In this document: positions 1 to 9,504 of the stretch, one piece after another
Layout of the letters: every line of letters starts with the position of its first letter
Position numbering within the stretch: the first letter of the stretch is position 1
Source: Puerhibacterium puerhi
GTDB taxonomy: Bacteria > Actinomycetota > Actinomycetes > Actinomycetales > Cellulomonadaceae
Length of the DNA: 64,000 bases
Direction: 5' to 3'
Assembly: GCF_009846865.1 (NCBI RefSeq)
Contig: NZ_WUWN01000013.1
Location: 1-64,000, forward strand
The notes under the pieces: model-generated
Seen by the model: only the letters and a program-made list of their open reading frames with translations
The model's database searches: none
What the model was told of the DNA's origin: nothing
Program-made: the position numbers and the translations under genes

Positions 1-1449
1 CGCCGCGACGGCGGCGCCCGCGAGGAGCAGGCCGCGCAGAACGGCGCGCCCGCCGGTGCCGGCCAGCAGGGTCAGCAGGACGGCGGCGCGCAGCGCCCGG
101 CCCGCCAGGACCGCCGCGACGACCGCCGCGACGACCGCGACGACGACCGCGAGGGCGGCTCGCGCCGCCGCCGGGGCCGTGACCGCGGCCGCGACCGCAA
201 GCGGGGCCGGAGCCGCGGCGGCCAGCCCGACGTCGCCGGGCTCGAGGACATCGAGGTGCGCGAGGACGACGTGCTGCTGCCCGTCGCCGGCATCCTCGAC
301 ATCCTCGACAACTACGCCTTCGTGCGCACGAGCGGCTACCTGCCGGGCGAGAAGGACGTCTACGTCAGCCTCAACCAGGTGAAGAAGGCCGGCCTGCGCC
401 GCGGCGACGCCGTCGTCGGCGCCGTCCGCCAGCCGCGCGAGGGCGAGGAGCCGCCGCAGGGCAAGAACGCGCGCAGCAAGTTCAACGCGCTCGTGCGCCT
501 CGACTCCGTCAACGGCATGTCGCCGGAGCAGGCCCGTCAGCGCCCGGAGTTCACCAAGCTCACGCCGCTGTACCCGCAGGAGCGCCTGCGCCTGGAGAAC
601 CCGGAGGCCACCCGTCTCACGCCGCGCGTGATCGACATCGTCGCGCCGATCGGGAAGGGCCAGCGCGGCCTCATCGTCGCGCCGCCCAAGGCCGGCAAGA
701 CGATCATCATGCAGCAGATCGCCAACGCCATCACGAACAACAACCCTGAGGTCCACCTCATGGTCGTGCTGGTCGACGAGCGGCCCGAAGAGGTCACGGA
801 CATGGAGCGGACGGTCAAGGGCGAGGTCATCGCCTCGACGTTCGACCGCCCGGCGTCCGACCACACGGTCGTCGCGGAGCTGGCCATCGAGCGCGCCAAG
901 CGCCTCGTGGAGCTGGGGCAGGACGTCGTCGTGCTGCTCGACTCGCTGACCCGCCTGTCGCGCGCCTACAACCTCGCCGCCCCGGCGTCCGGCCGCATCC
1001 TGTCCGGCGGTGTCGACGCCGCGGCCCTGTACCCGCCGAAGAAGTTCTTCGGCGCCGCCCGCAACATCGAGAACGGCGGGTCGCTGACCATCCTTGCCTC
1101 GGCGCTCGTGGAGACGGGCTCGAAGATGGACGAGGTGATCTTCGAGGAGTTCAAGGGCACGGGCAACATGGAGCTGCGCCTGTCCCGCAACCTCGCCGAC
1201 AAGCGGATCTTCCCGGCGGTGGACGTCAACGCGTCCGGCACCCGTCGCGAGGAGATCCTCATGTCCAAGGACGAGCTGGGCATCGTCTACAAGCTGCGCC
1301 GCGTGCTCGGCGCGCTGGACCAGCAGCACGCCATCGAGCTGCTGCTCGGCAAGCTCAAGGACACCCGCACGAACGTCGAGTTCCTGCTCGAGGTCCAGAA
1401 GACGACGCCGAGCAGCCTGTCCGACCAGCGCGCGGGCGAGACGATCTGA
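1..1449 (+). CDS. rho: Transcription termination factor Rho (5' end outside window)
   Basis: ATP-dependent RNA helicase that ends transcription by loading on untranslated RNA. The reading frame is open from base 1, so the start lies upstream. Bases 1-250 encode an Arg/Asp/Gly-rich disordered segment typical of actinobacterial Rho. The conserved part begins near base 256 ([20 protein letters not shown], the RNA-binding region), followed by the Walker A loop APPKAGKT (bases 679-702), Walker B with [16 protein letters not shown], and the Q/R-loop region near [19 protein letters not shown]. The ending is normal. The GTG at 256 is an internal Val rather than the start, because the upstream frame is open and has the family's usual extension. 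A long GC hairpin follows, then rpmE. Identity is very secure; only the N-terminus is missing. Confidence 0.97.
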   Translation, partial: RRDGGAREEQAAQNGAPAGAGQQGQQDGGAQRPARQDRRDDRRDDRDDDREGGSRRRRGRDRGRDRKRGRSRGGQPDVAGLEDIEVREDDVLLPVAGILDILDNYAFVRTSGYLPGEKDVYVSLNQVKKAGLRRGDAVVGAVRQPREGEEPPQGKNARSKFNALVRLDSVNGMSPEQARQRPEFTKLTPLYPQERLRLENPEATRLTPRVIDIVAPIGKGQRGLIVAPPKAGKTIIMQQIANAITNNNPEVHLMVVLVDERPEEVTDMERTVKGEVIASTFDRPASDHTVVAELAIERAKRLVELGQDVVVLLDSLTRLSRAYNLAAPASGRILSGGVDAAALYPPKKFFGAARNIENGGSLTILASALVETGSKMDEVIFEEFKGTGNMELRLSRNLADKRIFPAVDVNASGTRREEILMSKDELGIVYKLRRVLGALDQQHAIELLLGKLKDTRTNVEFLLEVQKTTPSSLSDQRAGETI

Positions 1450-1471
1450 CCTCCCGCACAGCCCGCCGGGC

Positions 1472-1506
1472 CGCGCCGCCGCCGCGATTTCCGCGGCGGC
1501 GGCGCG
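1472..1506 (+). terminator. GC hairpin after rho
   Basis: Perfect 15-bp inverted repeat, arms 1472-1486 and 1492-1506, loop ATTTC. It starts 23 bases after the rho stop. No T-tract follows, so it may act as a U-less terminator, a 3'-end stabiliser, or part of rho autoregulation. The structure is seen; the function is inferred. Confidence 0.6.
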
Positions 1507-1590
1507 CTCTGGCAGAATGACCCGTCGGCCATCCGGTTCACGGCCCGCAGTCAGCGGGGCGACCCGGAGGCACCACCACGAGGAGCATCC

Positions 1591-1800
1591 ATGAAGTCCG
1601 GTATCCACCCCGAGTACGTCGTGACGAAGGTCGTGTGCACCTGCGGCAACGAGTTCGTCACCCGCAGCACCGAGCAGTCCGGCGTCATCAGCGCCGACGT
1701 GTGCAGCGCCTGCCACCCGTTCTACACGGGCAAGCAGAAGATCCTCGACACCGGTGGCCGCGTGGCCCGGTTCGAGGCCCGCTACGGCAAGCGCAAGTAG
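1591..1800 (+). CDS. rpmE: 50S ribosomal protein L31, zinc-binding form
   Basis: 69-residue large-subunit ribosomal protein. It starts [10 protein letters not shown] and has the four cysteines of the zinc-containing (C+) form: C16, C18, C38 and C41 (VCTCGN and [11 protein letters not shown]). It is therefore the primary L31 rather than the zinc-free paralogue made under zinc starvation. The AGGAG Shine-Dalgarno at 1581-1585 fixes the ATG. It is a single-gene unit: hairpins lie on both sides, and the downstream one looks like a true intrinsic terminator. Position between rho and prfA is conserved in actinobacteria. Confidence 0.97.
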   Translation: MKSGIHPEYVVTKVVCTCGNEFVTRSTEQSGVISADVCSACHPFYTGKQKILDTGGRVARFEARYGKRK

Positions 1801-1809
1801 CGACCCCGC

Positions 1810-1879
1810 AGCGCCGGTGGTCCGCCCGACAACCTCTCCAGGGGCAGTCGGAGGCCGGACCACCGGCGCTGTTGCTTTG
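1810..1879 (+). terminator. Intrinsic terminator after rpmE
   Basis: Perfect 15-bp stem, arms 1810-1824 and 1856-1870, with an inner 5-bp stem (1826-1830 with 1847-1851) in the loop. The T-rich stretch GTTGCTTTG follows at once. It lies 9 bases after the rpmE stop and ends that unit before prfA. Confidence 0.85.
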
Positions 1880-1971
1880 CCCGGACACCTGCCCGGGCTC
1901 CCGCCCGAGCACCAGCCCGCGCACCAGTTCGAGCACCGTCCCGGGAAACCTCAGCCACCCACGGAGCCCAC

Positions 1972-3069
1972 GTGACCGACCCCTTCGCCGCCGTCCGGCC
2001 GCTGCTCGCCGAGCACGCCGAGATCGAGCGCGCGCTCGCCGACCCCGCCGTGCACGCGGACGCCGGCCGCGCGCGGACGCTGGGGCGGCGGTACGCGGAG
2101 CTGAACCGCGTCGTCGGCGCCTACCGCGCCTTCGAGGCGGCGCGCGACGACGCGCAGGCCGCCGCCGAGCTGGCCGAGCTGGGCGGCGACGACGCCGCCG
2201 AGCTCGCCGCCGAGCTGCCCGCGCTGCGGGCGGCCGAGGCCGATGCCGCGGAGCACCTGCGCCGCGTGCTCGTGCCGCGCGACCCGGACGACGGGCGCGA
2301 CGTCATCCTCGAGATCAAGGCGGGGGAGGGCGGCGAGGAGTCGGCCTTGTTCGCCGGGGACCTGCTGCGCATGTACCTGCGGTACGCCGAGCGCCGCGGG
2401 TGGTCCACGCAGGTGCTGGAGTCCACCGAGTCGGGGCTGGGCGGCTACAAGGACGTCCAGGTGGCCATCAAGGCCCGCTCGGTCGAGGACCCGGCCGACG
2501 GCGTGTGGGCGAACCTCAAGTACGAGGGCGGCGTGCACCGCGTGCAGCGCGTGCCCGTGACCGAGAGCCAGGGACGCATCCACACCTCCGCGGCGGGCGT
2601 GCTGGTCTTCCCCGAGGTCGACGACCCGGGCGAGGTCGAGATCGACCCGAACGACCTGCGCATCGACGTCTTCCGGTCCTCGGGTCCCGGCGGGCAGTCG
2701 GTCAACACCACCGACTCCGCGGTGCGGATCACCCACCTGCCGACCGGCATCGTCGTGTCGATGCAGAACGAGAAGTCCCAGCTGCAGAACCGCGAGCAGG
2801 CCATGCGCGTGCTGCGGGCGCGGCTGCTGGCCGCCCGCCAGGAGGCGCAGGCCGCCGAGGCGGCCGACCTGCGCCGCTCCCAGGTGCGCACCGTGGACCG
2901 CTCGGAGCGGATCCGCACCTACAACTTCCCGGAGAACCGGATCGCCGACCACCGCACGGGGTACAAGGCCTACAACCTCGACCAGGTGCTCGACGGCGAC
3001 CTCGAGCCGGTGATCCGCTCCGCCGTCGACGCCGACGAGGCCGCCCGCCTCGCCGCCGCGGGCGCGTGA
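1972..3069 (+). CDS. prfA: Peptide chain release factor 1
   Basis: Class I release factor that reads UAA/UAG stop codons and triggers peptidyl-tRNA hydrolysis. 365 aa, a normal length. The codon-recognition tripeptide PVT lies in [18 protein letters not shown] (the RF1-type PxT, not the SPF of RF2), and the catalytic GGQ lies in [18 protein letters not shown] start after an ACGGAG-like ribosome site. Its stop overlaps the GTG of prmC (GTGA), so the factor and the methyltransferase that modifies its GGQ glutamine are translationally coupled. Confidence 0.97.
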   Translation: MTDPFAAVRPLLAEHAEIERALADPAVHADAGRARTLGRRYAELNRVVGAYRAFEAARDDAQAAAELAELGGDDAAELAAELPALRAAEADAAEHLRRVLVPRDPDDGRDVILEIKAGEGGEESALFAGDLLRMYLRYAERRGWSTQVLESTESGLGGYKDVQVAIKARSVEDPADGVWANLKYEGGVHRVQRVPVTESQGRIHTSAAGVLVFPEVDDPGEVEIDPNDLRIDVFRSSGPGGQSVNTTDSAVRITHLPTGIVVSMQNEKSQLQNREQAMRVLRARLLAARQEAQAAEAADLRRSQVRTVDRSERIRTYNFPENRIADHRTGYKAYNLDQVLDGDLEPVIRSAVDADEAARLAAAGA

Positions 3070-4055
3070 GCACCGGGGCCGGGGCGTCCCCGGCGACGGA
3101 GCCCGCGCCGCCGACGGCCGGCGCCGCCGTGCGCTGGGCGGCCGCCCGCCTCGCCGCGGCCGGGGTGCCCTCGCCGCGCACCGACGCGGAGCTGCTGCTG
3201 GCGCACGTCCTCGGCGCCGACCGCGGCGAGCTGCGCCGCCTGGCGGTCCTCGACGCCGCCCTGCCGGGCGACGCCCCCGCCACGTTCGCCGCCCTCGTCG
3301 GGCGCCGGGCGCGGCGCGAGCCGCTGCAGCACCTCGTCGGCACGGCGCCGTTCCGCCACCTCGAGCTCGCCGTGGGCCCGGGCGTGTTCGTGCCGCGCCC
3401 CGAGACGGAGCAGGTCGCCCAGGTGGCGATCGACGAGGCGCGCCGGCTCGCCGCCGCCCGCGCGGGCGAGCCGGTCGTCGTGGTCGACCTGTGCACCGGC
3501 TCCGGCGCGATCGCGCTGGCCGTGGCCACCGAGGTGCCGGCGGCGCAGGTGCACGCCGTCGAGCTGGACGCGGCGGCCCACGGGTGGGCCGAGCGCAACG
3601 TCGCCGCCGTCGCCCGCGCCACCGGGGTCGCCGTGCGGCTCCTGCGCGGCGACGCGCGCACGGCGCTGCGCGAGCTCGACGGGCAGGTCGACGTCGTCGT
3701 GTCCAACCCGCCGTACGTGCCCCCGGACGCCGTGCCCCGCGACCCCGAGGTGGCCGGGCACGACCCGGCCGTCGCGCTCTACGGCCTGGGCCCCGACGGG
3801 CTCGAGGTGCCGCGCGGGGTGACCGCCGCCGCGGCGCGCCTGCTGCGCCCCGGCGGGCTGTACGTCATGGAGCACGCCGAGGTGCAGGACGCCGCCGCGC
3901 GCCGGATGGTCGACGCCGTCCGGGACGGCGCGGGCCCGGCGTTCGCCCCGGCCGAGACCCGCCCGGACCTCGCCGGGCGTCCCCGCATGGTGGTCGCCAG
4001 GCGCCGGCCCGAGGCGCCGGCGGCGTCCCCCGCCGTGCCAGACTGGATGCCGTGA
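3066..4055 (+). CDS. prmC: Release factor glutamine methyltransferase
   Basis: SAM-dependent N5-glutamine methyltransferase that methylates the GGQ glutamine of release factors. 329 aa from GTG 3066. After an Ala/Pro-rich N-terminus come the PrmC helical domain ([13 protein letters not shown]), the SAM-binding glycine motif [16 protein letters not shown], and the NPPY catalytic motif at residues 214-217 ([14 protein letters not shown]). The start is set by the GTGA overlap with prfA; a much longer frame that reads on upstream is only an open high-GC frame through rpmE and prfA. It ends with a GTGA overlap into tsaC. HemK is the older name. Confidence 0.95.
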   Translation: MSTGAGASPATEPAPPTAGAAVRWAAARLAAAGVPSPRTDAELLLAHVLGADRGELRRLAVLDAALPGDAPATFAALVGRRARREPLQHLVGTAPFRHLELAVGPGVFVPRPETEQVAQVAIDEARRLAAARAGEPVVVVDLCTGSGAIALAVATEVPAAQVHAVELDAAAHGWAERNVAAVARATGVAVRLLRGDARTALRELDGQVDVVVSNPPYVPPDAVPRDPEVAGHDPAVALYGLGPDGLEVPRGVTAAAARLLRPGGLYVMEHAEVQDAAARRMVDAVRDGAGPAFAPAETRPDLAGRPRMVVARRRPEAPAASPAVPDWMP

Positions 4056-4789
4056 GCAGCATGCAGGACGTCACCGACCCGAACAGCTGGGGCCCCGCCC
4101 TCGACGAGGCGGTCAACACCGTCTCGCGCGGTGGCCTCGTCGTGCTCCCCACCGACACCGTGTACGGCATCGGCGCGGACGCCTTCGACGCCGACGCCGT
4201 CGCGGCCCTGCTCGCGGCCAAGGGCCGAGGCCGGCAGATGCCCCCGCCCGTGCTGGTGCCCGACACCCGCACGCTCGACGGCCTGGCCACCGAGGTGCCG
4301 GACGACGCGCGCCGGCTCGTCGAGGCGTTCTGGCCCGGGGGGTTCACGATCATCCTGCGGGCCCAGCCGTCGCTGCAGTGGGACCTCGGCGAGACCCGCG
4401 GCACGGTCGCGCTGCGCATGCCGGACCACCCGGCAGCGCTGGCGCTGCTGCGCCGCACCGGGCCGATGGCCGTCTCGAGCGCCAACAGGACCGGCCAGCC
4501 GTCGGCGCTCGACGCCGCCGACGCGCGCGATCAGCTCGGCGACGCCGTCGCCGTCTACCTCGACGGCGGCACGGCGCCCGGCGGGGTGGCGTCCACCATC
4601 GTCGACGCCACGGTGACGCCCTTCCGGGTGGTGCGCCAGGGCGCGATCGACCTCGAGGCGCTGCGCGCCGTGGTGCCCGACGTGCTCGGGCCGGGGGAGG
4701 AGCCGGCCGCGGACGCCGCGGGACCCGCCGAGCCCGCGGCCGCGCCCGGTGACGCGGCCGACGAGAGTCCCGCCGGAGCCGCCGGGTGA
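4052..4789 (+). CDS. tsaC: L-threonylcarbamoyladenylate synthase (Sua5/YrdC family)
   Basis: Makes threonylcarbamoyl-AMP from Thr, bicarbonate and ATP, the first step of t6A37 tRNA modification. 245 aa. YrdC-fold motifs: GGLVVLPTDTVYGIGADAF, KGRGRQMPPPVLV, FWPGGFTIILRAQ, GTVALRMPDHP and PMAVSSANRTGQPS. The last ~35 residues are an Ala/Pro/Glu tail beyond the domain. GTG 4052 overlaps the prmC stop as GTGA, matching the other junctions of this operon; ATG 4061 is an alternative only three codons in. It sits where Rv1301 lies in M. tuberculosis. Confidence 0.93.
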   Translation: MSSMQDVTDPNSWGPALDEAVNTVSRGGLVVLPTDTVYGIGADAFDADAVAALLAAKGRGRQMPPPVLVPDTRTLDGLATEVPDDARRLVEAFWPGGFTIILRAQPSLQWDLGETRGTVALRMPDHPAALALLRRTGPMAVSSANRTGQPSALDAADARDQLGDAVAVYLDGGTAPGGVASTIVDATVTPFRVVRQGAIDLEALRAVVPDVLGPGEEPAADAAGPAEPAAAPGDAADESPAGAAG

Positions 4790-6135
4790 GGGCGTACGTC
4801 CTGCTGATGCTGGTCGCGGCGGCCGTCACCTACCTCTCGACGCCCGCGGCCCGCTGGCTCGCGCGCCGCACCAACGCCATCTCGGCGGTGCGCGACCGCG
4901 ACGTGCACACCCTGCCCACCCCGCGGGCCGGCGGCCTGGCGATCCTGCTCGGCATCGTCGTGGCGGTGTTCGTGGCCTCGCACATGCCGTTCCTCGAGCG
5001 CGTCTTCGACGAGCCCCAGGTGTGGGGCATCGTCGGGGGAGCGGTCATCGTCGCGCTCCTGGGCTGGGCCGACGACATCTGGGACCTCGACTGGATGACC
5101 AAGCTGGCCGGCCAGGTGCTGGCGGCCGGCTTCATGGCGGTCATGCAGGTCCAGCTCGTGAGCTGGCCGGTCCCGGGCACCCTCGCCATCCCGTCGTCGC
5201 GGATGTCGCTGTTCGTCACCGTCCTGGTGATCGTCGTGGCCATGAACGCGGTGAACTTCGTCGACGGCCTGGACGGCCTCGCGGCGGGCATCGTCGCCAT
5301 CGGCGGCGCCGCGTTCTTCCTGTACACCTACGGGCTGACCGCCCAGCAGAGCCCCATGGACTACTCGGACCTGTCGTCGATGACGATGGCGGTGCTCGTC
5401 GGGGCGTGCCTGGGCTTCCTGCCGCACAACTTCTTCCCGTCGCGGATCTTCATGGGCGACTCCGGGTCGATGGTGCTGGGGCTGGTGTTCGCCGGCGCGA
5501 CGATCTCGGTGACCGGCCGGATCGACCTGTCGACGTCCGGGGCGCAGAACGTGCCGGCCATCATCCCGTTGCTGCTGCCCATCGCCGTCGTGCTGCTGCC
5601 GCTGCTCGACATGGGCATGGCCGTGGTGCGGCGCGTCGCCGCCGGCAAGTCGCCGTTCCACCCGGACCGGATGCACCTGCACCACCGCATGCTGGCGATC
5701 GGGCACTCCCACCGCCGCGCCGTCGTCATCCTCTACGTCTGGACGGCGGTGTTCGCCTTCGGCGCCGCCGCGCTGGTGCAGTGGCACTGGACCGGGGTGC
5801 TCGCGGGCGTCGGCGTCGCCGTCGTCGCCGCGCTGGCCGCCACGCTCGGCCCGCTGCGCACGCGCGGGCGGTTCCTCGACGACGACGTCGCCACCGCGAG
5901 CGCCCGGGCGGTGGACGTCGACGAGGCCGACGTGCCCGGCGAGCCCGGCGTGCCTGTCGGGACCGGGGTGCCCGCTGCGTCCGGCGTGCCCGCTGCGCCG
6001 GGGCCGGCCGCCCCGTCGCCCTTCCTGCCGACGTCCGCCCTGCCCGGCCCCGTCCCCGCCCCGACCGGCTCCCTGCCGACCCCCGCCCCGACCTCCACCC
6101 CGACCCCCACCACGACCGAAGGACGCCCCCGGTGA
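4786..6135 (+). CDS. wecA: WecA/MraY-type undecaprenyl-phosphate sugar-1-phosphate transferase
   Basis: Polytopic membrane enzyme that moves a HexNAc-1-phosphate from UDP-sugar to polyprenyl phosphate, starting synthesis of an envelope glycopolymer. 449 aa. Family motifs: PTPRAGGLAILLG, the Asp-rich LGWADDIWDLDWMTKL, NFVDGLDGLAAG, IFMGDSGSMVLG, and the C-terminal His cluster PDRMHLHHRMLAIGHSHRR. About eleven hydrophobic segments are visible. Roughly the last 70 residues are a Pro/Thr/Ala-rich tail, presumably cytoplasmic and disordered. Position before atpI/atpB matches rfe (Rv1302). GTGA overlaps at both ends. The donor sugar (GlcNAc or other) cannot be read from the sequence. Confidence 0.9.
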   Translation: MRAYVLLMLVAAAVTYLSTPAARWLARRTNAISAVRDRDVHTLPTPRAGGLAILLGIVVAVFVASHMPFLERVFDEPQVWGIVGGAVIVALLGWADDIWDLDWMTKLAGQVLAAGFMAVMQVQLVSWPVPGTLAIPSSRMSLFVTVLVIVVAMNAVNFVDGLDGLAAGIVAIGGAAFFLYTYGLTAQQSPMDYSDLSSMTMAVLVGACLGFLPHNFFPSRIFMGDSGSMVLGLVFAGATISVTGRIDLSTSGAQNVPAIIPLLLPIAVVLLPLLDMGMAVVRRVAAGKSPFHPDRMHLHHRMLAIGHSHRRAVVILYVWTAVFAFGAAALVQWHWTGVLAGVGVAVVAALAATLGPLRTRGRFLDDDVATASARAVDVDEADVPGEPGVPVGTGVPAASGVPAAPGPAAPSPFLPTSALPGPVPAPTGSLPTPAPTSTPTPTTTEGRPR

Positions 6136-6623
6136 CGACCTCTCCCGACCCCCGGCCCGCCGAGGACCCGACGCCCGCCGCGCCCGACGCCGCGCCCGCC
6201 ACCACGCCCGCCACCGACCAGGGCGAGCCGGAGCGCCGCGTGCTGCGCCGCGCCCTGCGCGACACGCTGCTGCTGCTGCTCGTCCTCGCCGTCGTCGGCG
6301 TCGTCGTCGGCGCGCTCGTCTCCGGCGCCGCCGGCGTGTGGGGCGCCCTCGTGGGCGTCGCCCTGGCGGCCTTCTTCTGCGGGGTCACCATCTGGTCGAT
6401 GGGCCGCACCGTCGGGGCCAGCCCGGCGACGACGGGCGCCGTGGTCATGGGCTCGTGGATCGCCAAGATCGTCGTGCTGGTCGTGGTGCTCGCGGTGCTG
6501 CGCGGCCAGGACTTCTACGACCGGTGGGTGCTCATCGCGGTGCTCGCCGTGGGCGCGATCGGCTCGGCGCTGCTCGACTACCGCGCCGTGCAGCGCGGCC
6601 GCGTGCCCTACGTCCAGCCCTGA
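6132..6623 (+). CDS. atpI: AtpI-like ATP synthase-associated membrane protein
   Basis: 163-aa protein: a ~35-residue Asp/Pro/Ala N-terminal segment, then four hydrophobic segments (DTLLLLLVLAVVGVVVGALV; WGALVGVALAAFFCGVTIW; GAVVMGSWIAKIVVLVVVLAVL; WVLIAVLAVGAIGSALL) and a short basic tail. Place and topology match Rv1303 and the AtpI-like proteins that head actinobacterial atp operons, thought to help assemble the c-ring. Sequence conservation in this family is low, so the name rests mainly on context. GTG 6132 overlaps the wecA stop; a 233-base gap with a candidate promoter separates it from atpB. Confidence 0.72.
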   Translation: MTTSPDPRPAEDPTPAAPDAAPATTPATDQGEPERRVLRRALRDTLLLLLVLAVVGVVVGALVSGAAGVWGALVGVALAAFFCGVTIWSMGRTVGASPATTGAVVMGSWIAKIVVLVVVLAVLRGQDFYDRWVLIAVLAVGAIGSALLDYRAVQRGRVPYVQP

Positions 6624-6689
6624 GCCCGGGCCGCCGGCCTGCACCGGCCCCGCTCCCGGCGCGCCCCGGCGCCCGACGGCTCGTGCCGT

Positions 6690-6856
6690 TGTTCACAAGG
6701 GGCGGTTTTCCGGCCTGAACTCGGGCGGGACCGGGTCGGGGCATCCCCGAACATCCGGTAGAGTTACCGGCGAATCCATGACGGCCAGGTCCGACGGCGT
6801 GCCCGCACTGCGGCGACTCGGACCTCTGACCTACGGGAGTCCTCCTGTCCACGTCA
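6690..6856 (+). promoter_or_regulatory. atp operon leader and candidate promoter
   Basis: Between the atpI-like gene and atpB. TAGAGT (6759-6764) fits an actinobacterial TANNNT -10 element. No good -35 is visible, so the promoter is weakly supported. A GGGAG ribosome site lies at 6835-6839. Confidence 0.35.
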
Positions 6857-7660
6857 GTGAACACCCTGCTCCTCGCCGCCGACGAAGGTGAGGGTGGTTT
6901 CCACGCGCCGTCGATCGCGGACTTCTTCCCGCATGCCATCCTCTTCGAGGGCACGCCCTTCCAGATCGACCGGCACTGGATCATCCGCATCGTCGCGACG
7001 ATCGTGCTGCTGACGGTCTTCGTCGTCGCCGCCCGTCGCGCCCGCCTGGTGCCCGGCCGGTTCCAGTCGGCGATCGAGTTCCTGCTCGACTTCGTGCGCG
7101 TGCAGATCGCCGAGGAGGTCATCGGCAAGGCGAACGCCCGGCGGTTCGTGCCGATGCTGACCACGATCTTCCTGACGATCCTGGCCTTCAACCTCACGGG
7201 CATCGTGACGGGCCTGAACCTGGCCGTGACGTCGCGCATCGGCACCCCGCTGCTGCTGGCGCTGTGGGTCTTCGTGACCTACTGGGCCGTGGGCATCAAG
7301 AAGCACGGGCTCGGCGGCTACCTGAAGAACAACCTCTTCCCGCCCGGCGTGCCGTGGCCGATCTACATCATCCTGACGCCGATCGAGCTGCTGCAGCTGC
7401 TGATCATCCGGCCGTTCTCGCTCACGGTGCGGCTCGTGGCCAACATGGTCGCCGGGCACATCATGCTCGTGCTCTGCTTCGCGGCGACGCAGTTCTTCCT
7501 CCTCGAGGCCAGCGGCGGCATGAAGGTCTTCGGCGTGCTGACCCTCGGCGGCGGCATCTTCATCACGCTGTTCGAGATGCTGGTCGCGTTCCTGCAGGCG
7601 TACATCTTCGCCCTCCTGGCGGCGGCCTACATCAACATGTCGCTGGAGGAGGAGCACTGA
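6857..7660 (+). CDS. atpB: ATP synthase Fo subunit a
   Basis: Stator subunit forming the proton half-channels against the c-ring. 267 aa with five to six membrane helices; the essential Arg is in RPFSLTVRLVANMVAGHI. Typical actinobacterial start region (ADEGEGGFHAPSIADFFP). Start is uncertain: GTG 6857 is the first conventional start, but GGGAG at 6835-6839 is 17 bases away from it. An in-frame CTG at 6845 sits at the ideal 5-base spacing and would add MSTS. First gene of atpBEFHAGDC. Confidence 0.95.
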   Translation: MNTLLLAADEGEGGFHAPSIADFFPHAILFEGTPFQIDRHWIIRIVATIVLLTVFVVAARRARLVPGRFQSAIEFLLDFVRVQIAEEVIGKANARRFVPMLTTIFLTILAFNLTGIVTGLNLAVTSRIGTPLLLALWVFVTYWAVGIKKHGLGGYLKNNLFPPGVPWPIYIILTPIELLQLLIIRPFSLTVRLVANMVAGHIMLVLCFAATQFFLLEASGGMKVFGVLTLGGGIFITLFEMLVAFLQAYIFALLAAAYINMSLEEEH

Positions 7661-8591
<931 letters not shown>

Positions 8592-8592
<1 letters not shown>

Positions 8593-9407
8593 TGCGCGGG
8601 ACGAGCGGAGCATCGCTGGCCGCGGCGCGCGAGCGCTTCGAGCCGGTGCTGCGCGACGCGGGTGACGCGGGCCTGACGCTCGGCGAGCAGCTGTTCGCCG
8701 TCGTCGACGCGCTCGACTCGTCGGGTGCCCTGCGCCGCACGCTCTCCGACCCGTCGACGCCGGGCGAGGACAAGGCGGCCGTCGTGGCGCGCGTCCTCGC
8801 GGGCGGCTTCGACGGGCGCGTGGTCGACCTCGTGGCGGGCCTGGCCCGGTCGCGCTGGTCGGCCGAGGCGGACCTGGCCGACGCCGTCGAGCGCCTGGGC
8901 GTGGACGCGGTGCTCGCCGCTGCCGAGGCCCGCGGCGCGCTCGAGTCCGTGGAGGACGAGCTCTTCCGGGTCACGCGTGCGCTCGCCGGCGCCCGCGAGG
9001 CGCGCGAGGCGCTGTCCGACGCGTCGTCCGACCCGCGTCGCCGGGCCGCGCTCGTCGACGCGCTGCTCGCCGGCAAGGCGGACGCCGTGACGGTCGTCCT
9101 CGCCCGGCGTGCGACGACCGCCCTGCGCGGCCGTCGGTTCGTCGCGGCGCTGACCGAGATCGGCGAGGTCGTCGCGGAGCGGCGCAAGCGCCTGGTGGCC
9201 TCGGTCACCAGCGCGGTGGTGCTCACGCAGGCGCAGACCGACCGGCTCGGCGCGCTCCTCGAGCGTGCCTACGGCCGGCCCGTGCAGCTCAACGTCTCCG
9301 TGGACCCGTCCGTGCTGGGCGGCCTGCGCATCCAGGTCGGCGCGGACGTCGTCGACTCCACCGTGCTGTCCCGCCTGGCCGACGCGCGTCGCCGGCTGGC
9401 CGGCTGA
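8592..9407 (+). CDS. atpH: ATP synthase F1 subunit delta
   Basis: Links the b stalk to the top of F1. 271 aa, longer than the ~180 aa of E. coli but usual for actinobacteria. The C-terminal signature is clear: RKRLVASVTSAVVLTQAQTD and VNVSVDPSVLGGLRIQVGADVVDSTV-like residues (here LNVSVDPSVLGGLRIQ, then VGADVVDSTVLSRL). The ATG shares one base with the atpF stop. A 97-base gap to atpA holds a good ribosome site (ACAGGAGCAG). Confidence 0.94.
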
Positions 9408-9504
9408 ACCGACGAGGCACAGCCGGCCCGCGTCCGACGCGGACCGCCGGCACAGACAACGAACGTGAGGCCGCCGATCCCGCGGCCACGACAGGAGCAG
9501 AACA

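Noticed and set aside
256-1449. rho starting at GTG 256
   Set aside because: The frame is open to base 1 and the upstream residues are the typical disordered Rho extension, so 256 is an internal Val.
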